Shown: in pieces, positions 33,861 to 35,204 of the stretch
Layout: each line of letters starts with the position of its first letter
How positions within the stretch are numbered: position 1 is the first letter of the stretch
Assembly (NCBI GenBank): GCA_905182275.1
Contig: CAJJAU010000086.1
Span: 1 to 35,204 of the forward strand
Origin: a gamma proteobacterium HTCC2207
GTDB lineage: Bacteria > Pseudomonadota > Gammaproteobacteria > Pseudomonadales > Porticoccaceae
Direction of reading: 5' to 3'
Length of the DNA: 35,204 nucleotides
Program-made: the position numbers and the translations under genes
The notes under the pieces: model-generated
What the model was told of the DNA's origin: nothing
The model's database searches: none
The model's input: the letters and a program-made list of their open reading frames with translations, nothing else

Positions 33861-35204
33861 CTAGTAACTATAATCTTTAAACTGCTCACGAAGATCTTTT
33901 TTACTGATTTTACCGGTAGCTGTATGAGGGATTTCATCGACGAAAACACAGTCTCCAGGAATCCACCATTTAGCTATCTTTCCCTCCAGAGAGGCAAGAA
34001 TAGAGGCCTTATCCGGAGTGACTCCCTCTGCGGGAATAACGATAAGTAGAGGCCGCTCTGTCCATTTGGGGTCAGCAACACCGATCACTGCCGACTCTTG
34101 AACATGCGGATGCGACATTGCCGCATTTTCAACATCAATAGAGCTAATCCACTCGCCACCAGATTTAATAACATCTTTAACACGATCGGTAATGATGACA
34201 TAACCATACTCATCAATTGAGGCCATATCTCCAGTATCGAACCAACCATCTGCATCTAATGCAGGCTTATCGTCCAAACGATAGTAACCCTCACAAACCC
34301 AAGGACCCTTAACAAGTAATAATCCTGATGCGATGCCATCCCAAGGCAGAGCTTTGTTGTCTGAATCGACAATTTTCATTTCTACACCATAAACAATTCG
34401 ACCGGCACGCACACGATAAGCATCTTTTTCTTCCTCCGTACAATCTTTCATCCACGCCATAGGTTTGTTGTATGATCCTAAGGGACTCATTTCAGTCATA
34501 CCCCAACCAACATGCATGTAAATGCCGTATTCATCCATAGCCTTCATCAGAGATAGCGGGCAAGCTGAGCCGCCAGCCACCACCTTTTTTAAACTCTCTA
34601 CGGTTTTACCTGATTTTTTAAGATAATCCACCAAGGCCAGCCAAACAGTTGGCACACCCAACGAATAAGTCACCTTCTCAGCATTGATGAGCCGCGTTAG
34701 AGTCTCACCATCAGCCATCTTAGGTCCAGGGAATACCAGCGTGCAGCCACTCATAGGGCCGTTATAGGCCGTTCCCCAAGCGTTAACGTGAAACATGGGT
34801 ACGATAGGCATAATGACATCGCTACAAGAGATGTTCATCACGTCGGGAAGAGAGCCAACTATGGAATGCAGCACTGTGCTGCGATGACTGTAAACTACCC
34901 CCTTAGGATTGCCGGTAGTGCCTGAGGTATAGCACATTGAGCTAGCGGTTTGCTCGTTAAGGTCTGGCCACTCAAAGGTATCTTTTTGCCCACTAATAAA
35001 TGTCTCATAACAATGTACATTGGATAGTTGAGTCTCAGGCATATGCGCCTCATCAGTAAGCACCACATAGCCTCTGACAGTTGGAAGCTTGTCTTTTAGA
35101 GACTCTAGCAAGGGAACGAACATAGGGTCGGTAAACACCCACTGGTCTTCAGCATGATTGATAATGAAATCAATTTGTTCAGGGAATAACCGTGGGTTAA
35201 TGGT
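33861..35204 (-). CDS. Acyl-CoA synthetase (AMP-forming), N-terminus beyond the window
   Basis: Activates a carboxylic acid to its CoA thioester through an acyl-adenylate. The frame is open to the window edge ([22 protein letters not shown] at the edge), so the start codon is outside and 447 residues are present. Motifs: the P-loop-like [51 protein letters not shown], and the C-terminal lysine in [13 protein letters not shown]. The sequence resembles medium/long-chain fatty acid and 3-methylmercaptopropionate (DmdB-like) ligases. The acid cannot be fixed by reading alone. Confidence 0.93.
   Translation of the reverse strand, partial: TINPRLFPEQIDFIINHAEDQWVFTDPMFVPLLESLKDKLPTVRGYVVLTDEAHMPETQLSNVHCYETFISGQKDTFEWPDLNEQTASSMCYTSGTTGNPKGVVYSHRSTVLHSIVGSLPDVMNISCSDVIMPIVPMFHVNAWGTAYNGPMSGCTLVFPGPKMADGETLTRLINAEKVTYSLGVPTVWLALVDYLKKSGKTVESLKKVVAGGSACPLSLMKAMDEYGIYMHVGWGMTEMSPLGSYNKPMAWMKDCTEEEKDAYRVRAGRIVYGVEMKIVDSDNKALPWDGIASGLLLVKGPWVCEGYYRLDDKPALDADGWFDTGDMASIDEYGYVIITDRVKDVIKSGGEWISSIDVENAAMSHPHVQESAVIGVADPKWTERPLLIVIPAEGVTPDKASILASLEGKIAKWWIPGDCVFVDEIPHTATGKISKKDLREQFKDYSY

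Overview
The window is chromosomal DNA of a marine-type gammaproteobacterium. The main support is gene order: zapA-ssrS-fau, ilvA/rpiA, dsbD-aroQ-accB-accC-prmA-dusB-fis-purH, and trpE-trpG-trpD-trpC facing a Crp/Vfr gene are arrangements known from Pseudomonas and relatives. Moderate G+C, a sulfatase, and a DmdB-like acyl-CoA ligase would suit an oligotrophic marine lineage (for example Cellvibrionales/SAR92-like). That placement is inference; no rRNA gene is present to confirm it.

Layout. 1-2389: the end of zapA, a 6S RNA, fau and pyk (+). 2422-6329: ilvA (-), rpiA (+), then a DUF2333 inner-membrane protein and a periplasmic PCu(A)C copper chaperone (-). 6558-14825: a long + strand housekeeping block of dsbD, aroQ-accB-accC-prmA, and dusB-fis-purH, closed by a bidirectional terminator. 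14889-22061: seven minus-strand genes (sulfatase, alpha/beta hydrolase, membrane protein, PAS-GGDEF diguanylate cyclase, threonine aldolase, photolyase among them as six accessory functions) that separate purH from purD. 22255-25942: purD, coq7, a small unknown protein and a WecA/MraY-type sugar-phosphate transferase (+). 25963-27861: a LysR regulator and a 0.9-kb region with almost no coding sequence. 27862-35204: crp (+), then on the minus strand trpC, trpD, trpG, trpE, rpe, a secreted EF-hand protein and a truncated acyl-CoA ligase.

The most unusual part is 26933-27749. It holds three tandem diverged copies of one transcription unit. Each has the same bipartite dyad (GCAT-N7-ATGCAT-N3-ATGCATT, tolerating a few changes), a sigma70-like promoter with an 18-bp spacer at a fixed distance from the dyad, and a CCTCTTA-plus-hairpin 3' module ending in a strong intrinsic terminator. 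Copies A and B look like sibling small RNAs of about 100-135 nt. Copy C carries a 37-codon ORF for a small membrane-like protein. Copy A lies directly upstream of the divergent lysR gene, so the simplest model is a LysR regulator that controls itself and three small transcripts. I do not recognise this as a described system.
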